Below are positions 16,368 through 24,602 of a DNA stretch of 64,000 bases, piece by piece. The DNA is from Nocardia beijingensis NBRC 16342 (GTDB lineage: Bacteria > Actinomycetota > Actinomycetes > Mycobacteriales > Mycobacteriaceae): the NCBI RefSeq assembly GCF_001612785.1, contig NZ_BDBC01000010.1, forward strand, positions 418,233 through 482,232, given 5' to 3'. Under the pieces are notes generated by a model. That model saw only the letters and a list, made by a program, of their open reading frames with translations, searched no databases and was not told the origin of the DNA. The position numbers and the translations under genes are program-made. How positions within the stretch are numbered: position 1 is the stretch's first letter; each line of letters starts with the position of its first letter.

Positions 16368-17693
16368 TCACATTCCGGCGACGTCGATGATCGGCGCCGG
16401 ATAGTCCGCCGGATCGACCTTTTCGCGCCACGGACGGTGGACGCGCGCGCCTGGCAGATGCGCCAGCTCGGGGATCCAGCGCCGGACGTACGTGCCGTCC
16501 GGGTCGTAGCGCTGCGCCTGGCGCAGCGGATTGAGCACCCGGTTCGGCCTGGTGTCGGTCCCCGTGCCCGCGACCCACTGCCAGTTGAGCTGGTTGTTCG
16601 CCAGATCGCCGTCCACCAGCCAGCGCAGGAAGTGCTCCGCGCCCACCCGCCAGTCGACCCGCAGCGACTTGGTCAGGAAGCTGGCCGTGATCAGGCGGGC
16701 CCGGTTGTGCATCCAGCCCTCCGCGCGCAGCTGCCGCATGCCCGCGTCCACGATCGGGTGCCCGGTGCGTCCCTCCCGCCAAGCGTCGACGGCCTGCTGG
16801 TCGTCGCGCCAGCGGATCGAGCGGGTGCGATAGTCCGACCAGGCCGCGGACGGGCGAGCGGCCAGCAACTGGTGATGGAAGTCGCGCCAGGCCAGCTGCC
16901 GGGCGAACGCGTGCCCACCCTCGGTCGCCAGGTCGACCCGGTGCGCCAGCTCCACCGGGGAAACGCACCCGAAATGCAGATACGGCGACAACCGCGAGGT
17001 GGCGTCGGCGGCGAGGTCGTCGTTGTCGCGCGCGTAGTGCTCCACCGGGCCGGACAGCCAGTCCCGCAGCAGCTTGCGGCCCGTCGTCTCACCGCCCACG
17101 GCGAGCCGCGGCGACGCCGGGCCCGCGCACAAATCGCCCGGGTCCGGCAGCGGCAGGCCGGTCACCCGCGGCACCGTCAGGTCGCGCGGCTTGCCGAGCG
17201 GCTCGCGCCGCGGCGCGTCGGACCAGCGCCGGAAATACGGGCCGAATACCGCGAAGTGATCGCGCCCGGTGGCGGGCAGCAGGGTCGCCGGATCGGCGAT
17301 GGTGACGGTGGCGGGATGCGTGTGCAGCAGGCAGTCGCGACGGGAGAGAAGTTCGCGCAACGCGCGTTCCCGTCGGCGGCTGTAGCCGCTGACGTCGGCG
17401 GCGACGTGCACGCTCTCGGCGTGCACCTGCGCCACCACGCGATCGACCTCGGCGGCCACGTCGCCGCGCCGCAGGACCAGGGCGCCGCCGATGGCGCGCA
17501 ATTCGTCGTCCAGTTCGGTGAGGGCGGCGGCGAGGAACCGGGCGCGGTTGGGCGCGGCGAAGCGGCCGGAGAGGATGGCGTCATCGAGGACGAACAGCGG
17601 CACCACCGCGGCGCCCTCCCGGTGCGCCGCGGTGAGCACGGGATTGTCCCGCACCCGTAGATCGCGGGTGAACAAGGCGATCGTGATGGTCAT
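16368..17693 (-). CDS. phr: Deoxyribodipyrimidine photolyase
   Basis: 441 residues. The N-terminal photolyase alpha/beta domain (MTITIALFTRDLRVRDNPVL) and the C-terminal FAD-binding helical domain are both present, with SRLSPYLHFGCVSP, AWRDFHHQLL, RMWMHNRARLI-like sequence (EGWMHNRARLITASFL) and DGDLANNQLNWQW. The enzyme repairs cyclobutane pyrimidine dimers using blue light. It lies downstream, on the same strand, of a lipocalin gene and close to a B12-domain MerR regulator, a combination seen in light-induced clusters. Confidence 0.95.
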   Translation of the reverse strand: MTITIALFTRDLRVRDNPVLTAAHREGAAVVPLFVLDDAILSGRFAAPNRARFLAAALTELDDELRAIGGALVLRRGDVAAEVDRVVAQVHAESVHVAADVSGYSRRRERALRELLSRRDCLLHTHPATVTIADPATLLPATGRDHFAVFGPYFRRWSDAPRREPLGKPRDLTVPRVTGLPLPDPGDLCAGPASPRLAVGGETTGRKLLRDWLSGPVEHYARDNDDLAADATSRLSPYLHFGCVSPVELAHRVDLATEGGHAFARQLAWRDFHHQLLAARPSAAWSDYRTRSIRWRDDQQAVDAWREGRTGHPIVDAGMRQLRAEGWMHNRARLITASFLTKSLRVDWRVGAEHFLRWLVDGDLANNQLNWQWVAGTGTDTRPNRVLNPLRQAQRYDPDGTYVRRWIPELAHLPGARVHRPWREKVDPADYPAPIIDVAGM

Positions 17694-17749
17694 CGCGCAC
17701 GCTCCCGCCGTACGGCACGGATGGTCATCCTCCAGCCTCCTCGCCGGAA

Positions 17750-17841
17750 CGTGCTCGGCGCCCGTGAGGGCCGCGCCGGGGCGGCAGCGGGCGGCTCAGC
17801 CCTACCGCCTGCGACGCGACCCTCGCGAGCGCCGAGCACGG
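17750..17841. other. Separated 12-bp inverted repeat between lipocalin and photolyase genes
   Basis: CGTGCTCGGCGC (17750-17761) and GCGCCGAGCACG (17830-17841) are exact complements 68 bp apart. They could fold into a large hairpin just after the lipocalin stop, ending or damping transcription into the photolyase gene. Confidence 0.4.
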
Positions 17842-17845
17842 CTGA

Positions 17846-18469
17846 TCAGCTCACGCAGAGGGGGACGATGCGCGACTCACCGCCCGTCGTCGGGGAGGTC
17901 AGGTACAGGCACGGGTTCTGGCCTGCCGCGACGATCGCGGCGCGCACCTGCTGCCAGGCGGCGGCGTCGAGCGACGCGGCGCGCGCGAGGACGAATCCGG
18001 ATGTCCCGCTCGGGTCGGTGACCACCGCCCACGAATAGTCCGGGCCGAGCGCGGTGACGATGTAGTTGGTCGGCCCGTTCAGGCTGTCCTGGGTCGGCAC
18101 GCCGGGGAAGCTGACGTGCAATTGCGCCCCGGTCTCCCGGTCGTTGACCACCGCGGTGCCGTTGATCTCGTTCTGCGTGTTCGACCACGTGGTGCAGGTA
18201 TTGCGCACCGCGATGTTCCCTTGCGGATCGAGCGCGTAGTTCGCCTGCGTATCGCGCGCGCAGGCGAGATTGAAGTACTGCGGGACGGCGGCGAGCTGAC
18301 GCCAGGTGCCCAAGTACCGGTCCAGTTCCAGGCGCGGCACCGGCGCGGGCCCGGCGACCGAGCCCGGCTGCCCCGCGGCTCCGCCCGCGGCCAGCGCCGT
18401 GACGGACAGCGCCGACACCACCCCGACGAGCAGTCGGGTCGACATACGCAACGAATCGCGACGGTACAC
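17846..18469 (-). CDS. Secreted bacterial lipocalin (Blc-like)
   Basis: 207 residues from GTG 18469, chosen because GAGGAG lies 5 bp upstream; ATG 18445 has none. A signal peptide (LLVGVVSALSVTALAAGGAAG) is followed by the lipocalin signature LDRYLGTWRQLAAVPQYFN and paired cysteines. Blc-type lipocalins bind fatty acids or lysophospholipids in the envelope. The promoter region carries three 11-bp direct repeats, suggesting control by the neighbouring B12-domain regulator. Confidence 0.85.
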   Translation of the reverse strand: MYRRDSLRMSTRLLVGVVSALSVTALAAGGAAGQPGSVAGPAPVPRLELDRYLGTWRQLAAVPQYFNLACARDTQANYALDPQGNIAVRNTCTTWSNTQNEINGTAVVNDRETGAQLHVSFPGVPTQDSLNGPTNYIVTALGPDYSWAVVTDPSGTSGFVLARAASLDAAAWQQVRAAIVAAGQNPCLYLTSPTTGGESRIVPLCVS

Positions 18470-18506
18470 GCTAACTCCTCGTAAATCGGCGACGTAGACC
18501 ACGTTA

Positions 18507-18539
18507 GCATAAACGATGCATAATTGATGCATACCTTCC
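18507..18539 (-). promoter_or_regulatory. Three 11-bp direct repeats, candidate LitR/CarH operator
   Basis: GCATAAACGAT, GCATAATTGAT and GCATACCTTCC lie head-to-tail from 18507, 18518 and 18529, in an AT-rich island within GC-rich DNA. On the minus strand a -10-like TATGCT overlaps the first repeat, 35-40 bp before the lipocalin start. CarH-type photoreceptors are known to occupy 11-bp direct repeats over promoters, so this is a natural operator; binding is inferred. Confidence 0.6.
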
Positions 18540-18947
18540 TCCCGGAGGATCGATGACGCCGAGAACAGCGCCCTGTCTCGGGGGCCGCACGACCGCCGGG
18601 CGCGGGCGCCGCTCGGCGACACCGCGCGCCGGCCACCGTGGCGTACCCGAGCGACCCCATCCGGCATGCCCGGTCCTCGCTCGGAGCCGAGCCGGCGCGA
18701 GGACAGTTCTCCACGAGGACTCGTCGGCCGTAGTCAGCGCGATGCCCGGATGCCGGCACACCGCAATCACCGCCGCAGTACCCCGCCATGGAACGCGGTG
18801 GCCTCCGCGTGGCCGTCCCGGCTCGGTTCGCCCGCGCGCCCGCGCGGACCGGCCCGCCGGGCGAGCGAGGGTGACGTGACGCCGCCGCGCGGACCCACCG
18901 ACCGGCCGGATGGAACGGGTCCCGTGGGCGGCGGGCAGAATAGGGCG
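18540..18947. other. Intergenic stretch upstream of the MerR/B12 regulator
   Basis: GC-rich sequence with long open frames on both strands but no recognisable protein and no ribosome site. It should contain the regulator's promoter; I see no clear second set of the GCATA repeats here. Confidence 0.45.
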
Positions 18948-19811
18948 ATGCCCGCCGGTCCCGTCCCCGTGTCCGACGCGGCCGGATACACGGTGCGCGC
19001 GGTCGCCGAACGTCTCGGTATCCCGACCGCGACGCTGCGCAGCTGGAATCGCCGCTACGACATCGGCCCGCCGCAGCATCGCCCGGGGAAGCACCGCTTG
19101 TACACCGAGGCCGACATCGCCATGCTCGAGCGGATGCTCACGCTGATCCGCACGGGCGCGAGCCCGGCGGGAGCGGCCGCAGCGGTGCGCGGACCCGCGC
19201 CCACCCTCGGCCACCGGGAAGCGCTGCTGGAGGCGGCGTTCGCGTTGGACACCAGCGCGGTGTCCGACCTGATCGAAGCGCATGTCCGCGCGTTCGGTGT
19301 GGTGGACACCTGGAATTTGTTGTGCCGTCCTGCTTTCGCCGACATCATCGATCGCCAGCTGAGCGGCGAGGGCTGCATCGATGTGGAGCACTTGCTGTCC
19401 TGGTGCGTCATCTCGGTGCTGCACCGGACCGATCCGCCGTCGGCGCCCGCGGGGACGACGCCGGTGGTACTCGCCTGCACCAGCGGAGAAACGCATTCGC
19501 TTCCGCTGGAGGTGCTGCGCGCGGCCCTCGCCGAACGCGGCGTCGGGGCGCGGATGCTCGGCGCCGACGTGCCCGCCGCCGCGCTCGCCGACACCCTGGC
19601 CCGGTTCGACCACCCCGCAGCCGTGCTGCTGTGGTCGCAGCAGGAGTCCACCGCGCTGACCTCCGCGGTGCGCGCCTGCCTCGACGCGCGGGCCCGGGTC
19701 CTGGTCGGCGGTCCCGGATGGGAGGCCGTCTTTCTTCCCGACGGCGTCGCACGCGTCGACAGCCTCCTCGACGCCGCGAACCTGCTCGCCGAGCACGCGT
19801 CCGGCGGATGA
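18948..19811 (+). CDS. MerR-family regulator with B12-binding domain (LitR/CarH-like)
   Basis: 287 residues from ATG 18948. The MerR helix-turn-helix is at residues 6-75 (YTVRAVAERLGIPTATLRSW, then HRLYTEADIAMLERM). A helical cobalamin-binding cap and a B12-binding Rossmann domain follow. Against CarH, the Glu-His pair of the W-x9-EH motif is kept (IDVEHLLSW), the Trp is replaced, and the lower-ligand His is kept (TSGETHSLPL). CarH/LitR repress in the dark with adenosylcobalamin and release DNA on illumination. It sits beside photolyase, lipocalin and SDR genes, the classic partners of this regulator. Confidence 0.85.
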   Translation: MPAGPVPVSDAAGYTVRAVAERLGIPTATLRSWNRRYDIGPPQHRPGKHRLYTEADIAMLERMLTLIRTGASPAGAAAAVRGPAPTLGHREALLEAAFALDTSAVSDLIEAHVRAFGVVDTWNLLCRPAFADIIDRQLSGEGCIDVEHLLSWCVISVLHRTDPPSAPAGTTPVVLACTSGETHSLPLEVLRAALAERGVGARMLGADVPAAALADTLARFDHPAAVLLWSQQESTALTSAVRACLDARARVLVGGPGWEAVFLPDGVARVDSLLDAANLLAEHASGG

Positions 19812-19819
19812 CGCCGTAG

Positions 19820-21169
19820 TCAGCCCGCGGTCCTGCCGAGCAGATGCCGCAACGCCGGTTCCAAGGCCGGGGTACGGAAGCGGTGACCGGCTTCGGTCAG
19901 CCGCGCGGGCACGACGCGCTGGCAGGCGGACGCCACCTCCCGGTTGCCCTCCCGGCCCAGCAGCAGCGCCGGACCGAAACCCGGAACCGGGAACAGCGCG
20001 GGCCTGCGCAGCACCGCCGCGAGGACCTGGGTGTATTCCGCGTTCCGGACAGGTTGCGGCGCAACGGCATTGACCGCCCCCGACAATCCGGTGTCCCAGA
20101 GCGCCCGATGGTAGACGTCGATCAGGTCATCGATTCCGATCCACGACAGCCATTGCCGACCGCTACCGATGCGCCCGCCGAGCCCGGCCGCGAACAACGG
20201 CCGCAACAACCGCAGCGTGCCACCACGCGGGGATTGCACGATCCCGGTCCGCACCCGCACCACCCGCATTCCCGCTTCCGCCGCGGGCTCAGTCGCCGCC
20301 TCCCACCCGTCGACCACGTCGGCGAGGAAGCCCCCACCACGCGCCGACTGCTCGGTCAGCGCCTCGTCGCCCCGGTCGGCGCCGTAGTAGCCGATCGCGG
20401 ACGCGCTCACGAAGACCGGCACCCCCGCCGCGGCCGCCACCGCGGCGAGACCGCGGGTGGGGCCGATCCGGCTGTCGGCGATGGCGCGCTTGTGCCCCTC
20501 GGTGAACCGGCCCGCGATGGAGGCTCCGGCCAGATGCACCACCGCATCCACCCCGTCGAACAGATCCGGGGCGGGATCGGCGGTGTCCCACTGTCGTTCG
20601 TCCGCGGCGCGGGGCTGGTGCCGGACCAGCCGCAGCACGCGGTGCCCGCCGGTGGACAGGAACGCGACCAGCGCCGAACCGACCGTGCCGGACGCTCCGG
20701 TCACCGCGATGGTCTTGTGCACGAATCCTTCGCCCGCCGCCCGCGCGTGGGCCGCGAGATCGCCGGCGAGCTGACGGTGGCGGTAGGCGAACATCGGCCG
20801 CAGCACCGCGGCGGGCACCGGCGCGTCCACCCGGTCCATCACCCGCGTGCGCGTCTCGTCGACGACCTCGAAATCGTGGGTGTGCCGCCACGGGAGCAGT
20901 CCGGCGGGCAGCGACCCGATGCCGTCGACGGTCACCGCGTCGACGAACCGGCGTGGCGGGTCGTATTCGCGGGAGTCGTGCCTGGCCACCCAGCGCAGCC
21001 CGCCGGGAAGTCCGAGCACCGCCTGCCCGTCGCAGAGCGAGTCCGCTTCCGCGCGCGGCGACACCGGTTGCCATGGCGGCGCGAGGCGAGTGAGAGCGCC
21101 GGGGCGCGCGTGCCACGCGAACACCTCGGAACGGGGTAGATCGATGACGCTCGCGTACTCGATACCCAT
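19820..21169 (-). CDS. SRPBCC-SDR fusion (TIGR01777-type epimerase)
   Basis: 449 residues from ATG 21169. Residues 1-150 form an SRPBCC lipid-binding domain (IEYASVIDLPRSEVFAWHARPGAL). The rest is a YfcH-type NAD-dependent epimerase: VTGASGTVGSALV, HLAGASIAGRFTEGHKRAI, SASAIGYYG and a DUF1731 C-terminus (FPVPGFGPALLLGREG). Such fusions occur next to photolyase and LitR-type regulators in several phyla. Its substrate is unknown. It converges on the MerR gene with 8 bp between the stops. Confidence 0.87.
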   Translation of the reverse strand: MGIEYASVIDLPRSEVFAWHARPGALTRLAPPWQPVSPRAEADSLCDGQAVLGLPGGLRWVARHDSREYDPPRRFVDAVTVDGIGSLPAGLLPWRHTHDFEVVDETRTRVMDRVDAPVPAAVLRPMFAYRHRQLAGDLAAHARAAGEGFVHKTIAVTGASGTVGSALVAFLSTGGHRVLRLVRHQPRAADERQWDTADPAPDLFDGVDAVVHLAGASIAGRFTEGHKRAIADSRIGPTRGLAAVAAAAGVPVFVSASAIGYYGADRGDEALTEQSARGGGFLADVVDGWEAATEPAAEAGMRVVRVRTGIVQSPRGGTLRLLRPLFAAGLGGRIGSGRQWLSWIGIDDLIDVYHRALWDTGLSGAVNAVAPQPVRNAEYTQVLAAVLRRPALFPVPGFGPALLLGREGNREVASACQRVVPARLTEAGHRFRTPALEPALRHLLGRTAG

Positions 21170-21341
21170 GCCCCGACTGTAGTCCGAAAGGGAGGAAATG
21201 CAGCATTTCCGCATCGTTTTTCGCACACGATCGGACAAGAGTAGGCGTCGGTCACAGATCAGCTAATTCCATGCAATCGGTCGGCCCGTCGAGTTCCGAG
21301 CAGTACACGAGCCCCACGAACACCAGATGCCGCGCCGAAAT

Positions 21342-21355
21342 TAGAACTTGTTCTA
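21342..21355. promoter_or_regulatory. KstR-type box
   Basis: TAGAACTTGTTCTA fits the KstR consensus TnnAACnnGTTnnA exactly and is palindromic outside the central two bases. It lies 41 bp before the start of a steroid-isomerase-like gene. KstR is the TetR regulator of cholesterol catabolism in mycolic-acid bacteria. Confidence 0.65.
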
Positions 21356-21395
21356 CCATGTGTCGAGTTCTGCTCACGTCGACGGAGGTTCCGCC

Positions 21396-22202
21396 ATGCC
21401 GCTGGATCACTCGGGCGCAGCGCTGCTGGCGGCCGTCGAAGCGTCGCCGCGCGCGGTCGCGGCGCACGACAAGTCCGCGTGGGTCGGCCTGTTCGCTCCC
21501 GGCGCGGAGGTCAACGACCCGGTGGGCTCGCGTCCGCACATCGGCCGCGTCGCCATCGAACGCTTCTACGACACCTTCATCGGGCCGAACACCATCGCGT
21601 TCCGGGTCGACCGCGACCTGGTTCATCCGCCGATGGTGGTGCGCGACCTGACCATCGTCACCACGATGTCCACCGGCGCCACCGTCTTCGTCCCGATGCA
21701 TCTGCGCTACCGGCTGGTCGAGCTGGACGGCGTCTGGAAGATCGCCTACCTGGCCGCACACTGGGAGCTGGCCGGCATGATCCGGCAGCTGCTGCGCACC
21801 GGGCTGCCCGGCATCGCCGCCGCGTTGCGGCTCGGGCCGCAGCTGGTCGTCAACCAGGGCGTCGGCGGCGCACTCGGCATGCTGCAAGCGCTCGGCGGCG
21901 TCGGCCGTCGCGGAAAGCGGGCTACGACAAGGCTTTTCGCCGCCGCGGCGAGCACCGACCTGAGCCGTGTGCGCGAGCTGCTGGGGCAGCGGGTCGACAT
22001 CGAACTGCCCGCGGGCACGCCGGTATCGGCGGAGGAATTCACGAATCGAGCGCGAAACATGCGCTGGAGCAAGGTGATCGCGGCCGGGCGCACCGTCACG
22101 GCGAGTGTGCGGCTCGGCGCGGTATCCGGGGTAGCGGTCGTCGAGTTCGCGACCGGCGGCGACGGCATCGCGAGTCTGCGGTTCTACCTCGATCCCGCCT
22201 GA
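21396..22202 (+). CDS. Double NTF2-like (ketosteroid-isomerase-like) protein
   Basis: 268 residues from ATG 21396. The first half is a SnoaL-like domain (AHDKSAWVGLFAPGAEVNDPVGSRPHIG, then RYRLVELDGVWKIAYLAAHWE). The second half (ATTRLFAAAASTDLSRVRELLGQRVDIELPAG) repeats an NTF2-like pattern. The KstR-type box upstream suggests a role in sterol side-chain or ring metabolism, perhaps as a hydratase or isomerase. In mycobacteria several KSI-like proteins belong to the KstR regulon. Exact reaction unknown. Confidence 0.7.
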   Translation: MPLDHSGAALLAAVEASPRAVAAHDKSAWVGLFAPGAEVNDPVGSRPHIGRVAIERFYDTFIGPNTIAFRVDRDLVHPPMVVRDLTIVTTMSTGATVFVPMHLRYRLVELDGVWKIAYLAAHWELAGMIRQLLRTGLPGIAAALRLGPQLVVNQGVGGALGMLQALGGVGRRGKRATTRLFAAAASTDLSRVRELLGQRVDIELPAGTPVSAEEFTNRARNMRWSKVIAAGRTVTASVRLGAVSGVAVVEFATGGDGIASLRFYLDPA

Positions 22203-22287
22203 TCCGGGCCGGCATCACCCGCGCGGCGCGCGCTCCACACGCCGGAGCCGGACGGCTCACACCGCCCGGCTCCGGAGCCTCCGTCGT

Positions 22288-23217
22288 TCAGGACGCGAGT
22301 TGCACGGCTGGGACCTGCTCCTCCGCGGCAGCGGGCGGCGGCTCCGCCACCGAGACGGTCGGCGCGGGGTGCTCGGTCCAGCCGGGCGGGCCGAAGATGT
22401 ACCCTAGCCGCCCCCGCCAGGTGGTCGCGCCGCGCACGTCGCGGATCAGCGCCGCCAATTCGTGGTAGTTGACCTTCAGCGGATTGTCGGTGCCGATGTT
22501 CTTGGTGAGTCCGTAGCGGACCGGCTCCGACTCGGCGGCGAAGCTGCCGAACAGGCGATCCCAGATGATGAGGATGCCGCCGTAGTTCTTGTCGATGTAG
22601 GGCTTGTTCGAGCCGTGGTGCACACGGTGGTGCGAGGGGGTGTTGAACAGGAACTCGATCGGGCGCGGCAGCGTCTTCACCCGCTGGGTGTGAATCGGGA
22701 ACTGGTAGAGCAGCCCGATGCCTTGCAGCAGGAAGATCATCCAGGCCGGGAAGCCGAGCAGCGCTGCGGGCACCCACGCCAGGCCGCGCAGGATGTTGGG
22801 GACCGGATGCAGCCAGGAGAGGCGGATGGCGGTGGAGAGGTTGAAGTGCTCGCTGGAGTGGTGCACGTTGTGCGCGGTCCACATCAGCCGCACCCGGTGA
22901 TCGGCGCGGTGCGCCCAGTAGTAGCAGAGATCCGTCACGATCAGGCCGAGCACCCAGACCCACCACGATCGCGGCGACAGGTGCAGCGGTGTGATCGCCG
23001 CGGCGACGACCACCGCCGAGAACGGCACCGCGTACTGCATCAGCGGCTTGGTCAGCCTGCCCAACGTGAACGTCGCCACGTTGGAGGCGGTGTCGCGGCC
23101 CGATCCCCCGTTGCCGGACCGGTCGGGATCACGCCGGTAGGCGATCCACTCCACCAGCATGAGCACCGCGAATGCTGGTATGGCATAGGTCAGCAACTCG
23201 AACTCCACACGGCCCAT
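22288..23217 (-). CDS. Sterol desaturase/fatty acid hydroxylase family protein
   Basis: 309 residues from ATG 23217, behind a ribosome site in AAGGAGTGTCCC. Four or more membrane segments flank the di-iron histidine clusters HRADH, HNVHHSSEH and HHRVHHG, the hallmark of this oxygenase superfamily. It hydroxylates or desaturates a lipid substrate at the membrane face. Convergent with the KSI-like gene, which makes a lipid or sterol theme plausible. The C-terminus is Pro/Ala/Glu-rich. Confidence 0.9.
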   Translation of the reverse strand: MGRVEFELLTYAIPAFAVLMLVEWIAYRRDPDRSGNGGSGRDTASNVATFTLGRLTKPLMQYAVPFSAVVVAAAITPLHLSPRSWWVWVLGLIVTDLCYYWAHRADHRVRLMWTAHNVHHSSEHFNLSTAIRLSWLHPVPNILRGLAWVPAALLGFPAWMIFLLQGIGLLYQFPIHTQRVKTLPRPIEFLFNTPSHHRVHHGSNKPYIDKNYGGILIIWDRLFGSFAAESEPVRYGLTKNIGTDNPLKVNYHELAALIRDVRGATTWRGRLGYIFGPPGWTEHPAPTVSVAEPPPAAAEEQVPAVQLAS

Positions 23218-23298
23218 GGGACACTCCTTCGTCGTCTGCCGTCGGCCTCCGACGCTACGGGCTCGTGCCTGGGAAAACATCGCGCCGCCGAGGGACTT

Positions 23299-23322
23299 CG
23301 CGTCCCCCGCGCGGGGGACGCG
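23299..23322. promoter_or_regulatory. Perfect 24-bp GC-rich palindrome between divergent genes
   Basis: The half-site is CGCGTCCCCCGC and its exact complement follows immediately. It lies 82 bp upstream of the sterol desaturase start and 122 bp or more upstream of the histidine kinase, so it could be an operator for either or both. Confidence 0.5.
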
Positions 23323-23444
23323 GGCGCGCAGGCGCACCGGCAGAGTTGTCGACCGTGCGTCGTCTTCCGGGGAGGTCCCGATCATTAGGATCACCCTCAG
23401 GACGGGCACCGGAACCAGACGGAGGCGGTGACGAACTGTTGGAC

Positions 23445-24602
23445 GTGAGCAGGTCGCTGGCGCGTCAGTCGGTGATCGTCGCCGTGGTGGCCGCCACCAT
23501 CGACGCGGTGGTGCTCGGCCTGTGCGGCGTGTTCGCGGTGGCGCCGTGGCAGACGGTCGCCGCCATCATCGCGATCGTCGCCGCCGATCTCGCCTTGGCC
23601 GCGCCGCCCCGGACGGCGGGCGTGGTCGCGGTCGTACAGGTGCTGGTGCGCCTGCTGGCCGCGCTGCTGCTGTACCGGCACGGATTCCCGGTGCGATTCG
23701 CCGACGTCGGGTTCCTGGTGGCCGGATACCGCGCGGGAGCATGGCTCGCCGGGCCGACTTCCGTGCTCACCATGTTGCTGCTGTGCGCGGGAGTCGCGGG
23801 GGCGCACCTGCGCACCGACAGCGCCGCGGCGCACGACTGGAGGATATTGCTCGCCACGACCGTCTCCGCGGGTTGCGTGCCCTGGCTGGTCGGCCGCTAT
23901 ACGGCGGCGCGCGGCTCCTACATCGCCGATCTGGAGCAGCGGGCGCGCTTGCGGCAGCAGGAGCACCGGACGGCCGTGGAGCGCGCGGTCACCGAGGAAC
24001 GGGCGGCCATCGCCCGCGACCTGCACGACGTGATCTCCCATCACGTCAGCGCGATCGGCATCCACGCCGGTGCGGCGCGGCTGGCCCTCGGCGGGACGGC
24101 GAACGCGGCCGCCGCCCGATCGCTGTCCGCGGTGGAGTCCAGCAGCAGGGCCGCGATGGTCGATCTGCGCCGCCAGCTGGACCTGCTGCACGGCCGCGAG
24201 GACGATGGTCAGCGCCAGCCCGGACTCGCCGATATCGACGGGCTGATCGAGCACGTGCGCGCGGCGGGGCTGGACGTCGAGACGGACGTGCGCGGCGAGG
24301 CGGTGGAACTGCCGGACTCGCTGAACATCACCCTGTACCGCATCGTGCAGGAAATGCTGACCAACGCCCTGCGGCACGGGGACGGCACACACGCGCGCCT
24401 GGAGGTGGAGTACCTGCCGAAGCGGGTCACGCTGCGCGCCACCAATCCCCTCGCCTCCGGTCCGGTCACCGCCGACGCCTCGGTCCAACGCGGCCTGAAC
24501 GGAATCCGCCGCCGCGCCGAGCTCTTCGACGGCGAACTGCACTTCGGCCACGACGCCACGCACTGGCACACCACCGTGTCGGTGCCGATCGGAGGATCGT
24601 GA
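23445..24602 (+). CDS. NarL-type sensor histidine kinase
   Basis: 385 residues from GTG 23445 (TTG 23439 is also possible; GGAGG lies at 23421). The N-terminal half has five to six membrane helices with no periplasmic domain. The HisKA_3 box is ERAAIARDLHDVISHHVSAI with the phospho-His near residue 194. The HATPase region has EMLTNALRHG and GLNGIRRRAELF. It belongs to the DesK/LiaS-like group that senses membrane or envelope state. Its stop overlaps the start of the response regulator (GTGA). Confidence 0.9.
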   Translation: MSRSLARQSVIVAVVAATIDAVVLGLCGVFAVAPWQTVAAIIAIVAADLALAAPPRTAGVVAVVQVLVRLLAALLLYRHGFPVRFADVGFLVAGYRAGAWLAGPTSVLTMLLLCAGVAGAHLRTDSAAAHDWRILLATTVSAGCVPWLVGRYTAARGSYIADLEQRARLRQQEHRTAVERAVTEERAAIARDLHDVISHHVSAIGIHAGAARLALGGTANAAAARSLSAVESSSRAAMVDLRRQLDLLHGREDDGQRQPGLADIDGLIEHVRAAGLDVETDVRGEAVELPDSLNITLYRIVQEMLTNALRHGDGTHARLEVEYLPKRVTLRATNPLASGPVTADASVQRGLNGIRRRAELFDGELHFGHDATHWHTTVSVPIGGS

